Below are positions 34,127-41,970 of a stretch of 64,000 bases of DNA, in pieces; within the stretch, counting starts at the first letter, position 1, and the number at the start of each line of letters is the position of its first letter. The translations under genes were made by a program, and so were the position numbers. The notes under the pieces were generated by a model. The model worked only from the letters and a program-made list of their open reading frames with translations. It was not told where the DNA came from and did not search any database. The DNA comes from DATARH01 sp035534855 (lineage in GTDB: Bacteria; Pseudomonadota; Alphaproteobacteria; ATCC43930; CGMCC-115725): positions 1 to 64,000 of the forward strand of contig DATLRD010000107.1 in assembly GCA_035534855.1 (NCBI GenBank), in the 5' to 3' direction.

Positions 34127-34436
34127 TCTCGATGTTGTCGCCGATGAGGCGCACCGGATGGGTCTTGATCGCGTCGACGCAGGGCGGCGCGGTCGCCGCC
34201 CCGGTCTTGACGTCGAAGCGGCCGGCATGCAGCGGGCACTCGATCTCGCCGCGATCGAGCCACCCGTCGGACAGCCGGGCATAGGCATGGGTGCAGATAT
34301 CGTCGGTCGCAAACAATTCGCCGTCGAGGTCGTAGATCGCGACCTCGCGGCCGGCGACGACCAGCCCGATCACCTCGCCCTCGGCCAGGTCGGCGCGGGC
34401 AGCCACCCTGACCCAGCCGTCACCACCGTTGCTCAT
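34113..34436 (-). CDS. Rieske [2Fe-2S] ferredoxin (non-haem oxygenase ferredoxin subunit)
   Basis: 107 residues. The Rieske ligands are complete: Cys48 and His50 in CTH, then Cys67 and His70 in CPLH followed by AGRFDVKTG. The size matches ferredoxin components that feed electrons to Rieske-type oxygenases. No oxygenase or reductase gene is adjacent, so its partner must be elsewhere. It lies 31 bases behind the Lrp-type small protein on the same strand. Confidence 0.88.
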   Translation of the reverse strand: MSNGGDGWVRVAARADLAEGEVIGLVVAGREVAIYDLDGELFATDDICTHAYARLSDGWLDRGEIECPLHAGRFDVKTGAATAPPCVDAIKTHPVRLIGDNIEINLG

Positions 34437-34467
34437 CGCCAGACCTCGCCCTCGATCGCGAAATCGG

Positions 34468-34728
34468 TCACGCCACCGCTGCGCCGGTCGAAAACGCCTT
34501 GAAGGCGATGATCGTGAACGTGTCCCTGATCCCGGGCAAGGCTTGAACCTGCTCGGTGACGAAATGACCAATATCCGCCGCGTCGGGCAGATAGCATTTC
34601 ATCATCAGGTCGTATTGTCCGGAGATCGAGTACACCTCGGACACATGTTCGAGGGTCAAGACCGCGGCGTCGGCCACGGCATAGGCTTGGCCGCGCTCGC
34701 ATTTGACCATGATGAAAATAGTTTGCAT
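34468..34728 (-). CDS. Stand-alone Lrp/AsnC ligand-binding (RAM) domain protein
   Basis: 86 residues matching only the C-terminal RAM domain of Lrp/AsnC regulators: IFIMVKCERGQAYAVADAAV, then YSISGQYDLMMKC, then FTIIAFKAFSTG. The helix-turn-helix half is absent. Such proteins sense amino acids and may dimerise with full regulators. It lies between the RNA helicase and Rieske genes, all on the minus strand. Confidence 0.82.
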   Translation of the reverse strand: MQTIFIMVKCERGQAYAVADAAVLTLEHVSEVYSISGQYDLMMKCYLPDAADIGHFVTEQVQALPGIRDTFTIIAFKAFSTGAAVA

Positions 34729-34770
34729 CCGGAAAATCCCACCGGCAGCGAAGCGCCGAGAATACCCGGT

Positions 34771-36264
34771 TTACGGCCGGCCGGCGACCCGTGGCGGCTG
34801 GGCGAGGAACGCCGGCGTGTGGTCGCCGAACGCAAGGCTCGGCGGGCCCGGGGCGCGGATCGGTTCGCGCCGTGGCGCCGCCGCGCGCGGCACTACGCCG
34901 ATATGGGGTTCCGGGCGAGGGGCGCGCTCAGTGAGGGGAGCATGTTCGGTGCGGGGGGCACGATCTTCGCGTGGAGCGCGTTCCGCGCGGGGGGAACGAG
35001 CCGCCCGTGGAGCGCGTTCGGCGCGTTGGGCACGATCCGCCTGCGGCGCATGTTCGGTGCGCGGGGCGCGCGCGGCCGGGCGTCGCGCGGTGCGCGACCG
35101 CCCGCGGCGGCTATCGCCGTCGCTTTCGTCGAGTTCGGCAGCGGCGATCCCATCGATTGCCACCGGCGGAATCGGCTTGCCGATCAACCGAGTGATCGCC
35201 GCGACGTTCTTGCCGTCTTCGGGCGCGGCCAACATGAACGACCGACCGGGCCGCCCGGCCCGACCGGTGCGGCCGATGCGGTGTACGTAATCCTCGGGGT
35301 GATAGGGCACGTCAAAGCAGAACACATGGCTGAGCCCGGCGATGTCGAGGCCGCGCGCAGCGACGTCGCTGCACACCAGCAGACGGATCTCGCCGGCCTT
35401 GAAGCGGGCCAGGGTCTCGGTACGCTTGGGCTGCGGCATGTCGCCGTGCAGCGCGGCGGCGTCGAACCCGTGCTGCGTCAGCGATTTGTAGAGAATGTCG
35501 ACGTCGCGCTTGCGGTTGCAGAAGATCAGCGCGTTCTTAACGTCTTCGCTGCAAATCAGCCGGCGCAGCGCCTCGCGCTTTTCTTCAGGCTCCAGCACGA
35601 TCAGCGATTGAGCCACGGTTTCGGCCGGCGAGGCGGGCGGCGCCACGGAGACCTCGACCGGGTTATTGAGAAACGCGTCGGCCAGGCGGCGGATTTCGGG
35701 GGGCATCGTCGCCGAGAAAAACAGGGTCTGCCGCGATTTGGGCAGCAGCGAGACGATGCGCTCGACATCGGGGATGAAGCCCATGTCGAGCATCCGGTCG
35801 GCTTCGTCGATAACAAGGATACGTACATCGGACATCAGAATGCGGCCGCGTTCGAACAGGTCGATCAGCCGGCCCGGCGTCGCGATCAGCACATCGACCC
35901 CGCGGTCGAGTTTGCGCTCCTGGTCGGTGAAGCTCTCGCCGCCGATCAACAACGCCGTAGTGAGGCGATGATATTTACCGTAGACCTCGAACGAGACCTC
36001 GACCTGGGTCGCCAATTCGCGGGTCGGTTCGAGGATCAATGAGCGCGGCATTCGTGCCCGGGCCCGCCCGGCGGCGAGCTTGTCGATCATCGGCAGAGCA
36101 AAGCCGGCAGTCTTTCCGGTTCCGGTCTGGGCACAGCCGAGCAGGTCATGCCCGGTTTTGACGAAGGGGATCGCTTGTTGCTGGATCGGCGTGGGATTTG
36201 TATAGCCGGCATCCGAAACTGCCTGAAGAAGTTCAGGCGACAGTCCAAGTTCAGAAAAATCCAT
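34771..36264 (-). CDS. rhlE: DEAD-box RNA helicase (RhlE-like)
   Basis: 497 residues. The Q motif is in FSELGLSPELLQAVSDAGY and TPIQQQAIP; Walker A is AQTGTGKTAGF (Lys51); PTRELA, DEADRMLDMGF, SAT and HRIGRTGRAGR complete the core. From about residue 375 the tail is a basic, repetitive low-complexity region made of RAERAPR-like units, which binds RNA non-specifically in RhlE-type enzymes. Likely roles are RNA turnover and ribosome maturation in the cold. The infA terminator lies just upstream. Confidence 0.93.
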   Translation of the reverse strand: MDFSELGLSPELLQAVSDAGYTNPTPIQQQAIPFVKTGHDLLGCAQTGTGKTAGFALPMIDKLAAGRARARMPRSLILEPTRELATQVEVSFEVYGKYHRLTTALLIGGESFTDQERKLDRGVDVLIATPGRLIDLFERGRILMSDVRILVIDEADRMLDMGFIPDVERIVSLLPKSRQTLFFSATMPPEIRRLADAFLNNPVEVSVAPPASPAETVAQSLIVLEPEEKREALRRLICSEDVKNALIFCNRKRDVDILYKSLTQHGFDAAALHGDMPQPKRTETLARFKAGEIRLLVCSDVAARGLDIAGLSHVFCFDVPYHPEDYVHRIGRTGRAGRPGRSFMLAAPEDGKNVAAITRLIGKPIPPVAIDGIAAAELDESDGDSRRGRSRTARRPAARAPRTEHAPQADRAQRAERAPRAARSPRAERAPREDRAPRTEHAPLTERAPRPEPHIGVVPRAAAPRREPIRAPGPPSLAFGDHTPAFLAQPPRVAGRP

Positions 36265-36334
36265 CGAGAATTGGGAGCCTTATCCGAGAATTATGCGGCA
36301 GCGCATGTTGCGGTTTTAAATGGCCTCATTGGGC

Positions 36335-36361
36335 AAAAAGTCAATCGAATTCCCCGATTGA
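36335..36361 (-). terminator. Rho-independent terminator of infA
   Basis: TCAATCG (36341-36347) and CGATTGA (36355-36361) form a perfect 7-bp stem with a 7-base loop. On the minus strand it is followed by CTTTTTG, directly downstream of infA and upstream of the helicase gene. Confidence 0.8.
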
Positions 36362-36408
36362 CCCATGCCTTTTCACCATGTCGGCATCCCGCAATCGGGT
36401 TTTGTGAC

Positions 36409-36675
36409 TCACCGGCGACGGAACTGCGGCCGCGCCATGACAGGCGGCGCCACCGTGTCCTTGTGGCGAAAATTGATTCGCCCCTTGGTCAGGTCATAGG
36501 GGGTCATTTCTACCGTCACCCGATCGCCGGCCAGGATGCGAATGCGGTTCTTTTTCATCTTTCCGGAGGAGTAGGCCAGCGTCTCATGCCCGTTGTCGAG
36601 GCGCACGCGAAAGCGCGCGTCGGGCAGCAGCTCAAGCACGGTTCCTTCGAATTCGATCAGGTCTTCCTTGGCCAT
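36409..36675 (-). CDS. infA: Translation initiation factor IF-1
   Basis: 88 residues. MAKEDLIEFEGTVLELLPDA, then FRVRLDNGHETLAYSSGKM and RINFRHKD make the OB fold of IF-1, which binds the 30S A site. The C-terminal tail (DTVAPPVMARPQFRRR) is longer than in E. coli (72 residues), as usual in alphaproteobacteria. An AAGGAGAG site precedes the ATG at 36675; an in-frame ATG further up lies before that site and is rejected. Confidence 0.95.
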   Translation of the reverse strand: MAKEDLIEFEGTVLELLPDARFRVRLDNGHETLAYSSGKMKKNRIRILAGDRVTVEMTPYDLTKGRINFRHKDTVAPPVMARPQFRRR

Positions 36676-37044
36676 CCGCTCTCCTTGCAATAGGGGGTGC
36701 CAGAGCACCTCCGCTTGGCGCCGGCGCTTACGCCGGGCGCAGGTTCACGGCCGACACCCGGCCGCGCTGTCCTTGTTCGAGATCATACGTCAGTTTTTGA
36801 TTCTCCTGCAGACCATCCATGTCTGCTCGCTCGACCGCAGAAATATGGACGAAAACGTCCGGCTTTTGGGAACAGGGGTGCCGCACGCAGGGTGCAGCGC
36901 ATCAAACGTCGATGGGGCGGGGAACACGCGGCGCTCGAACGATCGCCGACAGTGAGGCCGGACCCAAACGGGTCGACGGCGATTAGGTAATAAACGCGTC
37001 AGAGCTGCGCAAGATCCGGGCGATCAGGTGCCGGACCGGCGTCG
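36676..37044. other. Region between infA and parE without an intact gene
   Basis: 369 bases. Apart from the cold-shock fragment (listed separately) I see nothing coding here. The part nearest infA must hold its promoter, but no -35/-10 pair stands out; GTGCTCTGGCAC near 36700-36711 is a small palindrome. Confidence 0.4.
36728..36862 (-). pseudogene. Cold-shock domain protein, truncated (C-terminal two thirds only)
   Basis: On the minus strand this segment reads PDVFVHISAVERADMDGLQ, then ENQKLTYDLEQGQRGRVSAV and NLRPA before a TAA. That is the second half of a CspA-type cold-shock domain, including the RNP2 motif DVFVHISAV. The first part of the domain (KWFN and the RNP1 motif KGFGFI) is absent: upstream in the same frame the sequence is unrelated, and I cannot find the missing part in either other frame. 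It is therefore a decayed or recombined cspA-like gene unless an unusual start is used. It lies just upstream of infA in the same direction. Confidence 0.75.
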
Positions 37045-39042
37045 TCACACGTCGAGGTCGTGGGCAAACCGCGCGTTCTTTTGAATATAGTCGAAGCGCA
37101 GCTCGGGCCGCCGCCCCATCAGCGTCTCGACCAGCTTCTGGGTGCGCGCAAACCCCTCGTCGGGCGGTTCGGCGGCGCCTGGATCGCCGCGCGGCGGCAG
37201 CGTCACGCGCAGGAGCGTGCGCTGCGCCGGGTCCATCGTCGTTGCCCGCAGATAGCGCGCCGGCATTTCGCCGAGCCCCTTGAACCGGCTGACCTCGATC
37301 TTGCCGCGCGGGCCGAACGCGGTGCGGATCAGTTCTTCGCGGTGGGCGTCGTCGCGCGCGTAGTGCGTCGTGTCGCCCTGCGACAGCCGGTAGAGCGGCG
37401 GCAGCGCGAGAAACAGGTGCCCGTTGTCGACCAAGGCCGGCATCTCGCGAAAAAAGAACGTCATCAGCAGCGAGGCGATGTGTGCGCCGTCGACATCGGC
37501 GTCGGTCATGATGATGATCCGCTCGTAGCGCAGCGCGTCCTCGCGATAGCGCGAGCCCGAATCGGCGCCGAGCGCGAGGATGATGTCGCTGAGCTCCTGG
37601 TTGGCGCGCATCTTGTCGATCGAGGCGCTGGCGACGTTGAGTATCTTGCCGCGCAGCGGCAGGATCGCCTGGGTCACGCGATCGCGGGCCTGCTTGGCCG
37701 AACCGCCGGCGCTGTCGCCCTCGACCAGGAATATCTCGGTGTCCTCGGCGCTGTCGCGGGTGCAATCGGTCAATTTGCCGGGCAGGCGCAATTTGCGGGT
37801 CGCGGTCTTGCGCGCCATCTCACGCTGCTGGCGGCGGCGTTGGCGCTCTTCGGCGCGCTCGGTGATGCGGTCGAGCAGCACCCGGGTTGTCGTCGGGTCG
37901 GCACCGAGCCAGTGGTCAAAATGGTCGCGCAGCGCCCCTTCGACGAGTCGCACCGCCTCGGCGGAGGCCAGCCGCTCCTTGGTCTGACCCTGGAATTGCG
38001 GGTCGCGCAGAAACAGCGACAGCAGCATCGCGGCGCCGGCGGTCACGTCTTCGCCGGTAGCCTGGGCGATGCGGCGGTTGGCTGTCATCTCGCCGTAGGT
38101 CTTGATGCCACGGGTCAGCGCGTTGCGCAGCCCGGTCTCGTGGGTGCCGCCCTCGGGGGTCGGGATGGTGTTGCAATAAGAATGGCAGAAGCCGTCTTCC
38201 TCGTCTTCCGGCCAGGTCACCGCCCATTCGACGCTGCCGCCGTCGGGCAGTGCCACCTGGCCCTGAAACGGGCGCGGCGTCAGCACCGCGTTGCCGTCGA
38301 GGCTGGCCGCCAGGAAATCGCCGAGCCCGTTCGGGAAATGCAGCCGCGCCTCGGCGGGCACGCCCTCGGGTCGCGGCAAAGACGGGTCGCAACTCCAGCG
38401 GATCTCGACCCCGCGGAACAGATAGGCCTTCGACCGGCCCATCCGGTACAGGAGAGCCGGGCGAAACGCGGCGTCGCCGAAAATCTCCGGGTCGGGATGA
38501 AAGCTGAGGCTGGTGCCCCGGCGGTTCTGCACCGGACCGCAATCCTCGACCGATCCCTGCGGCACGCCGCGGCTGTAGGACTGACGCCACAACCGGCGGT
38601 CGCGCGCCACCTCGATTTCCAGCCGGTCGCTCAACGCGTTGATCACCGAGATGCCGACGCCATGCAGACCGCCCGAGGTCTTGTACGCGTCGCCGCCGAA
38701 CTTGCCACCCGAGTGAAGCATCGTCAGGATGATCTCGAGCGCCGACTTGCCGGGGAAACGCGGATGCGGATCGACCGGAATGCCGCGGCCGTTGTCGCGA
38801 ACCGTCACGGTGCCGCCGGCGTCGAGCTCAATCTCGATCCGGGTGGCATGGCCGGCGACGGCTTCGTCCATCGCGTTGTCGATTGCCTCGGCCGCGAGGT
38901 GGTGCAAGGCGCGCTCGTCGGTGCCGCCGACATACATGCCGGGGCGGCGGCGTACCGGCTCCAGCCCTTCGAGAACCTCAATGTCCTTGGCGGAATAGCT
39001 CTCGGCCGGCTTCGCCGCCAAATTGTCGAAAAGGTCTGGCAT
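37045..39042 (-). CDS. parE: DNA topoisomerase IV subunit B
   Basis: 665 residues. The GHKL ATPase has EAIDNAMDEAVAGHA, DNGRGIPVD and GGLHGVGISVINALSD; the Toprim part has VEGDSAGGSAKQARD and IIIMTDADVDGAHI. Length and the LYRLSQG segment favour ParE over GyrB, and parC is nearby. It supplies the ATP-driven gate of topoisomerase IV. The ATG at 39042 is used, and a GTG three bases earlier is an alternative. A perfect TATAAT lies only eight or so bases upstream, so the mRNA may have almost no leader. Confidence 0.93.
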   Translation of the reverse strand: MPDLFDNLAAKPAESYSAKDIEVLEGLEPVRRRPGMYVGGTDERALHHLAAEAIDNAMDEAVAGHATRIEIELDAGGTVTVRDNGRGIPVDPHPRFPGKSALEIILTMLHSGGKFGGDAYKTSGGLHGVGISVINALSDRLEIEVARDRRLWRQSYSRGVPQGSVEDCGPVQNRRGTSLSFHPDPEIFGDAAFRPALLYRMGRSKAYLFRGVEIRWSCDPSLPRPEGVPAEARLHFPNGLGDFLAASLDGNAVLTPRPFQGQVALPDGGSVEWAVTWPEDEEDGFCHSYCNTIPTPEGGTHETGLRNALTRGIKTYGEMTANRRIAQATGEDVTAGAAMLLSLFLRDPQFQGQTKERLASAEAVRLVEGALRDHFDHWLGADPTTTRVLLDRITERAEERQRRRQQREMARKTATRKLRLPGKLTDCTRDSAEDTEIFLVEGDSAGGSAKQARDRVTQAILPLRGKILNVASASIDKMRANQELSDIILALGADSGSRYREDALRYERIIIMTDADVDGAHIASLLMTFFFREMPALVDNGHLFLALPPLYRLSQGDTTHYARDDAHREELIRTAFGPRGKIEVSRFKGLGEMPARYLRATTMDPAQRTLLRVTLPPRGDPGAAEPPDEGFARTQKLVETLMGRRPELRFDYIQKNARFAHDLDV

Positions 39043-39050
39043 CACGGGGA

Positions 39051-39078
39051 ATTATAGGGAAGCTTGAACGGGGCGCAA
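39051..39078 (-). promoter_or_regulatory. Predicted sigma-70 promoter of parE (very short leader)
   Basis: On the minus strand TTGCGC (39078-39073) and a consensus TATAAT (39056-39051) are 16 bases apart. The GTG/ATG starts of parE (39045/39042) begin five and eight bases after the -10 element, where transcription itself should start. Confidence 0.5.
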
Positions 39079-39133
39079 GCAGGATGCGGTATATATTGAG
39101 AGCGACTCCAACAAGATATTGGTGGGAGGATGG

Positions 39134-39193
39134 ATGGCGCATCGCGTCGTTCTTTATCGCCTCCGGGAACTGATCCGGCTTGGCGGGACTTAA
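39134..39193 (+). CDS. Possible 19-residue leader ORF
   Basis: ATGGCG at 39134, behind GGTGGGAGG, opens a short frame reading MAHRVVLYRLRELIRLGGT, then TAA at 39191. The next gene's ATG follows five bases later, so the two could be translationally coupled. Only the ribosome site and spacing support it; a slightly earlier ATG (39130) opens another short frame, which weakens the case. Confidence 0.25.
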   Translation: MAHRVVLYRLRELIRLGGT

Positions 39194-39197
39194 CCAG

Positions 39198-39419
39198 ATG
39201 ATGACCGAACAGCTGATGACCAATGAGCGAAAGATCTGGGAGGCGGCGCTGCTTCTGGTACGCCGCCACGGAGCGGACGCCGTGTCGATCGCCGAACGCG
39301 AGGCCGAGCGGCTGCGTGGCGGCGACGACGATCTGACCTGTGTCGTGTGGTGCTGGATCGCGCGGTCGACGGCAGAGCTGCTGCGCCCGGTGCCGGGAGC
39401 CGGCGAACTGATTCATTAG
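39198..39419 (+). CDS. DUF6961-like small protein
   Basis: 73 residues from the ATG at 39198. KIWEAALLLVRRHGADAVSI followed by AEREAERLRGGDDD and WCWIARSTAELL is the pattern of the small alphaproteobacterial family DUF6961, helical proteins of unknown role in which a His-Gly turn and a tryptophan near the end are conserved. Family assignment is by eye and moderate. It diverges from parE. Confidence 0.55.
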   Translation: MMTEQLMTNERKIWEAALLLVRRHGADAVSIAEREAERLRGGDDDLTCVVWCWIARSTAELLRPVPGAGELIH

Positions 39420-39517
39420 TGGCGCAAACCGGCGCCGAAAACCGCGAACCTCTTTCGCGGTGCGGCGCACGCGGCGATACTGCGGCGCAGGATCATCGAT
39501 ATCGGCGAGGGACGGTC

Positions 39518-40000
39518 ATGGCGGAAAGCTGGTTGCGTCGCGTTGGCGGCGGCTCGCGAGACACCGGAAAGACGTTCGAGGTCGCTCACGACGAGGGCGA
39601 ATGGCGCAAGAAGCTGACCCCGCAGCAGTATCACGTGCTGCGCGAGCACGGCACCGAACGCGCCGGCACCAGCCCGCTCGACAAAAAATACGATCCCGGG
39701 GTTTACTATTGCGCCGGCTGTGGCGAGCCGCTGTTTTCCTCCGACACAAAATTCGACAGCGGCACCGGCTGGCCGAGCTTTTACGCGCCGCTCGACGGAG
39801 CGGTCGAGACCGAGACCGATCGCAGCTTTTTCATGAGCCGCACCGAAGCGCATTGCCGGCGCTGCGGCGGGCATCTCGGTCACGTTTTTGATGACGGCCC
39901 GAATCCGACCGGAATGCGCTATTGCATGAACGGAGTTTCGCTCGACTTCCAACCCGGCGAAACGCCGCCGGGCAAGGCTGAGCAGACCGACAAGAGCTGA
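39518..40000 (+). CDS. msrB: Peptide-methionine (R)-S-oxide reductase
   Basis: 160 residues. Zinc is held by Cys65/Cys68 (CAGC) and Cys113/Cys116 (CRRC); GTGWPSFYAP and the catalytic Cys136 in RYCMNGVSLDF are present. It repairs oxidised methionine R-sulfoxide with thioredoxin. There is no signal peptide, so it is cytoplasmic. The ATG at 39518 follows GGCGAGGGA. Confidence 0.95.
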   Translation: MAESWLRRVGGGSRDTGKTFEVAHDEGEWRKKLTPQQYHVLREHGTERAGTSPLDKKYDPGVYYCAGCGEPLFSSDTKFDSGTGWPSFYAPLDGAVETETDRSFFMSRTEAHCRRCGGHLGHVFDDGPNPTGMRYCMNGVSLDFQPGETPPGKAEQTDKS

Positions 40001-40017
40001 TTGCCGGCGGCGGCCCG

Positions 40018-40356
40018 TTACACCGCGTCGCTGCCGCGCTCGCCGGTGCGGATGCGGATCGCCTCGTCGATCGAGGCGACAAAGATCTTCCCGTCGCCGG
40101 TCTTGTCGGTGCGGGCCGCCTGCTGGATCACGTCCACCGCCCGCATCGTCAGCGCATCATCGAGGACGACCTCGATCTTCAGCTGGGGCAGCAGGTCGAT
40201 CAGGTATTCGGCGCCGCGATAGATCTCCGCCTGGCCGCGCTGCCGGCCGAAGTCGCGCACTTCGCTGACCGTCATCCCGGTGATCCCGACTTCGTGCAGG
40301 GCGCTTTTCACATCGTCGAGCTTGAACGGCTTGATGATCGCCTCGACCTTTTTCAT
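40018..40356 (-). CDS. glnK: PII signal-transduction protein (GlnK/GlnB type)
   Basis: 112 residues. MKKVEAIIKPFKLDDVKSAL is the PII start, the T-loop holds the uridylylation site Tyr51 in YRGAEY, and GDGKIFVASIDEAIRIRTGE is the C-terminal signature. It senses 2-oxoglutarate and ATP/ADP and, through uridylylation, nitrogen status. It lies downstream of the porin and amt genes on the same strand but has its own sigma-54-type promoter, after a terminator. Association with amt suggests the GlnK role of gating ammonium transport. The GlnK label is contextual; a second PII gene sits beside glnA. Confidence 0.93.
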   Translation of the reverse strand: MKKVEAIIKPFKLDDVKSALHEVGITGMTVSEVRDFGRQRGQAEIYRGAEYLIDLLPQLKIEVVLDDALTMRAVDVIQQAARTDKTGDGKIFVASIDEAIRIRTGERGSDAV

Positions 40357-40392
40357 CTCGGCACCGCAGCAATGAGCGACCCTCAGCTTTGC

Positions 40393-40407
40393 GCACAAAC
40401 CGTGCCA
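40393..40407 (-). promoter_or_regulatory. Predicted sigma-54 promoter of the PII gene
   Basis: On the minus strand TGGCACGGTTTGTGC matches the RpoN consensus TGGCACG-N4-TTGC with one mismatch and the invariant GG-N10-GC spacing. The -12 GC lies about 37 bases before the ATG. This points to activation by NtrC under nitrogen limitation. Confidence 0.7.
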
Positions 40408-40414
40408 AGAGACG

Positions 40415-40452
40415 CAAAAGGCCGGCGCCCGGCAATCGCCCGGCGCCGGCCT
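40415..40452 (-). terminator. Rho-independent terminator of the porin gene
   Basis: AGGCCGGCGCC (40419-40429) pairs perfectly with GGCGCCGGCCT (40442-40452); on the minus strand the stem runs into TTTTGCG. It separates the porin from the PII gene. Confidence 0.8.
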
Positions 40453-40470
40453 GTCGCGGCGGTTAAGCGG

Positions 40471-41694
40471 TTAGAACAGGATGCCGGTTTCGAGCATCAC
40501 CCGGCCCTGCGTCTTCGCGTTGCCGCTCTTGCCGAATGCCGATCCTGGGGTGGTATCGCTAACCTGGACGATCGAGCCTTCGCCGCGGACGAAGAAGATG
40601 CCTTGCTGGTAGGTCGGTGTCAGCGTCAACGACCAGGCCGAGCTGCCGGGACCGTAGCCGAGCAGGTTGGGTCCGGTCACCTTGTTGCCCGACGAGCCGA
40701 TGATTTCGCCGCGGCCCGCAAGGCTGAAATTGCTGTTGAACGCGTAGCTGACGAGCACCGCGCCGCCATAAGTCGATCCGCCGCTGGTCCAGCCGAGACC
40801 GGGTTGTGACGGCACATTGGTGTATTGGAAGTACGGCGTGATCGTCCACGGCGCGTTGTTGTAGGTATAGATCAGGTTGACGATCGTGCTGTTGCTTTGC
40901 GGCGTCGGGGTCAGAAACGTATTCGACTGGACCCCGGTAGTCCCGAAATTGCCGCCGGCGGCGACCGCCAGCGTGTTGGCCGGATTGATGGTCCAGCTCG
41001 CCAACCCGCTCAACCAGTTGAAATTGTCGGAGTCGAAACCGTCGTTGAGCGAAAGCGAGTAGGCGACCGGGCCCCAGGTATAATTGGCCTGAATGCCCTT
41101 GCTGATCGCCGGCTCCTGGCCCCACAAGAGTCCGCGCTCGATGTTCATGTTCTCGAAGGTGAAGGTATACTCGGCGCCGATCAGGGTCGGCAGCTTGCCA
41201 GCCTGCACCGAGAACGATTCGTTCGGCGCAAACTTCAGATAGGCTTCGGGCAGCGGGCCGAAATAGGTGCTGTTGGCGGTCGAGGCGCGGATGTAGGGCG
41301 CGCCCAGCGCCGGCAGCGAATATATTCCGGCCTGCACGTAGAATTGCAGCATGCCATCGGTCTTCTGTACGACGGCTTGGCCGTTGCTGATGTCGAGCGC
41401 GCCGTCGTGGTCGGAGGCGAAGTGGTTGCCTTCGAGCAGGCCGAGCCCGGTCAACGCGCCGGTGACGTAGACGGTACCGAGCCCGCCGACCTCGAATTTG
41501 GTCGGGTTCGGGTTGGCGGCCAGCGGCCCCGTCATGGCGGGATTTGCCATCGGCGCCGGTGCCGGGGCCGCGGGAGCCGGTGCGGCGGGGGGCGGCGGTG
41601 CGCCGGGAGGCAGGGCCTGGGCCAGCGCCGGCAGCGGCCCGGCGACTACCCCGGCCCAGCCAAGCGCCGTACCAACTGCGATCAGTTTCTTCAT
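40471..41694 (-). CDS. Outer-membrane beta-barrel porin
   Basis: 407 residues. A signal peptide ending near LPALAQA is followed by a proline/alanine-rich linker (PPGAPPPPAAPAPAAPAPAP). The remainder alternates as in beta-barrels and ends in GILF, with the final phenylalanine required for outer-membrane insertion. It resembles the uncharacterised porin family common in Acetobacteraceae and relatives (BBP2/DUF1597-like). It lies between amt and a PII gene on the same strand, so it is probably expressed in nitrogen limitation and may admit ammonium, urea or other small nitrogen compounds. That role is inferred from position only. Confidence 0.75.
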   Translation of the reverse strand: MKKLIAVGTALGWAGVVAGPLPALAQALPPGAPPPPAAPAPAAPAPAPMANPAMTGPLAANPNPTKFEVGGLGTVYVTGALTGLGLLEGNHFASDHDGALDISNGQAVVQKTDGMLQFYVQAGIYSLPALGAPYIRASTANSTYFGPLPEAYLKFAPNESFSVQAGKLPTLIGAEYTFTFENMNIERGLLWGQEPAISKGIQANYTWGPVAYSLSLNDGFDSDNFNWLSGLASWTINPANTLAVAAGGNFGTTGVQSNTFLTPTPQSNSTIVNLIYTYNNAPWTITPYFQYTNVPSQPGLGWTSGGSTYGGAVLVSYAFNSNFSLAGRGEIIGSSGNKVTGPNLLGYGPGSSAWSLTLTPTYQQGIFFVRGEGSIVQVSDTTPGSAFGKSGNAKTQGRVMLETGILF

Positions 41695-41970
41695 CAGATG
41701 TCCCCTTGTTGTTCCCCGATCGGAAGGCGTCGTCTTCTAATGAAGCGGCCCGCGGATCGTCGTGCGAAGGCAGAACCTCTAGATAGAACCAAGAATAGAT
41801 TAGATCCCATCGCCTGATATATCCGATTCTCTGCTATTCCCTCGGAATATTGATGGGATCGATCAAAAGGCCACAAGTTGCCAAAAAAACGGGCAATACC
41901 TTTTGTGTTCTTAGACAGTCGTCGCGGAGGTGCACGAATGCCCGGCATTTGCTGCTGAAGAAAGAGGCGC

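Noticed and set aside
37045..39042. GyrB rather than ParE
   Set aside because: Length of about 665 residues, the segment after Toprim and the nearby parC fit topoisomerase IV; GyrB is usually around 800 residues.
37060..39057. A 665-codon open frame on the plus strand, fully opposite parE
   Set aside because: It mirrors the codon pattern of a GC-rich gene; the translated product is arginine/alanine/histidine-rich with no recognisable motif, while parE on the other strand has every conserved segment.
41695..41970. A 46-codon minus-strand frame between amt and the porin
   Set aside because: No ribosome site, no family resemblance and cysteine-rich random composition; treated as leader and promoter region. 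No convincing sigma-54 site was found here either.
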